From: Candidatus Brachybacter algidus
GTDB lineage: Bacteria; Bacteroidota; Bacteroidia; Chitinophagales; Saprospiraceae
Length of the DNA stretch: 64,000 bases
Assembly (NCBI GenBank): GCA_016711705.1
Contig: JADJSK010000007.1
Coordinates: 1 to 64,000, forward strand
Reading direction: 5' to 3'
Shown: in pieces, positions 63,561-64,000 of the stretch
How positions within the stretch are numbered: the first letter of the stretch is position 1
Layout of the letters: each line of letters begins with the position of its first letter
Program-made: the position numbers and the translations under genes
Notes under the pieces: model-generated
Databases searched by the model: none
What the model was told of the DNA's origin: nothing
The model's input: only the letters and a program-made list of their open reading frames with translations

Positions 63561-63662
63561 TCTAAAAATTAAATCAGGGCAACTTATGTTAAAAGTCTGA
63601 CATGAAAAAATTAGTTTTAGTTATATAGAAGCAATTAGAAATCAACAAGTCCCAAATTCGGA

Positions 63663-64000
63663 TCATTTTCTGTTTTGGAAAATGAATTTACCGAGATCGA
63701 GCAGAGAATCAATAGGACTTCGTGCTAAAAGGTCAAAAACCGTATTAACAGATTTTTCGATCATGGTATCCGTTTTTTCAAATGACTTGCTGATGTCATT
63801 GACCCAAAAGTCAAGTATATAGAGCGTTTTTGCCCAAAAGATGTCCGGATATTTTTTCATTAACTGAGGAATTGGACGATTTTCAAGCTCTTGATTTTCT
63901 CGTGCTTCAAGCAAAATTTCATTTGCAAAGTCATAAAATGCAAATTTAAAATCGGTCAACTCCACATTCCGTTTCATATAGATAGGTTTGTCGAGTGACT
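63663..64000 (-). CDS. TetR-like regulator C-terminal domain, N-terminus beyond window edge
   Basis: The frame runs open from the window edge (SLDKPIYMKRNVELTDFKFAF...) to a stop at 63663, so an ATG at 63977 is probably internal. The visible roughly 112 residues are helical and resemble the ligand-binding half of TetR regulators (DFANEILLEARENQELENRPIPQLMKKYPDIFWAKTLYILDFWVNDISKSFEKTDTMIEKSVNTVFDLL). The DNA-binding helix-turn-helix would lie outside. It precedes the UbiB-like gene on the same strand, suggesting regulation of, or co-function with, that gene. Confidence 0.55.
   Translation of the reverse strand, partial: SLDKPIYMKRNVELTDFKFAFYDFANEILLEARENQELENRPIPQLMKKYPDIFWAKTLYILDFWVNDISKSFEKTDTMIEKSVNTVFDLLARSPIDSLLDLGKFIFQNRK

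Overview
The window looks like a chromosomal segment from a low-GC member of the Bacteroidota, possibly near Saprospiria/Chitinophagia. The evidence is of four kinds. Several start sites are preceded by the Bacteroidota -7 element TAnnTTTG, and clear Shine-Dalgarno sequences are scarce. Three secreted proteins (a 2458-aa adhesin, an SGNH hydrolase and an alpha-amylase) end in type IX secretion (T9SS) C-terminal sorting domains. Family content is also typical, including DUF3667, a DUF2062-fused glycosyltransferase, and SurA/PpiD-like periplasmic isomerases. Intergenic DNA is rich in heptameric tandem repeats and small palindromic elements. The rank below phylum is inference.

Layout. 1-3.3 kb (minus): the edge of an aryl-polyene/flexirubin-like lipid pigment locus, with a hotdog dehydratase-like protein, a GT2-DUF2062 and a partial MMPL exporter. 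3.4-12.9 kb (plus): MsrA-MsrB fusion, a small secreted protein, a SulP anion transporter, an alpha/beta-hydrolase, a TPR protein, a MurG-like glycosyltransferase and L-aspartate oxidase NadB. 12.9-18.7 kb (minus): two parvulin-type isomerases followed by a polysaccharide-deacetylase-like protein and a GT4 glycosyltransferase, apparently one transcription unit with a good promoter at 18835-18864. 19.5 kb: tRNA-Val(UAC). 19.6-25.6 kb: uncharacterised secreted and cytoplasmic proteins, a DUF937-OmpA protein, a TrpF-like protein and an alkyltransferase-like DNA-repair protein. 26.1-31.1 kb: a tetR-tolC-emrA-emrB drug-efflux operon whose repressor gene is frameshifted. 31.2-42.4 kb: a 1126-aa protein that looks like two lipoproteins fused in frame, then the giant adhesin. 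42.7-47 kb: a DUF3667 membrane protein, glutaminase, rhodanese, a JmjC-like cupin and an MBL-fold hydrolase. 47.2-54.4 kb: a secreted peptidase-MA-like/propeller/barrel protein, an M1 metallopeptidase, the SGNH hydrolase and a DUF1508 protein. 54.8-58.8 kb: hemL and hemB separated by a 1.57-kb IS3-family element with terminal inverted repeats, a 3-bp target duplication, a programmed -1 slip site and two further disabling frameshifts. 59-64 kb: a 52-bp-period repeat array, a T9SS alpha-amylase, a UbiB/ABC1 kinase-like protein and a partial TetR-like regulator at the edge.

Most genes are ordinary housekeeping or envelope genes. No defence system, prophage or CRISPR array was found. The most unusual material is the set of repeats (52-bp array, MITE-like pair, paired 18-bp palindromes, 166-bp tandem units, heptamer tracts), the fused lipoprotein pair, the dehydratase-like protein with its catalytic Glu replaced by Lys, and the interrupted hemB-hemL pair.
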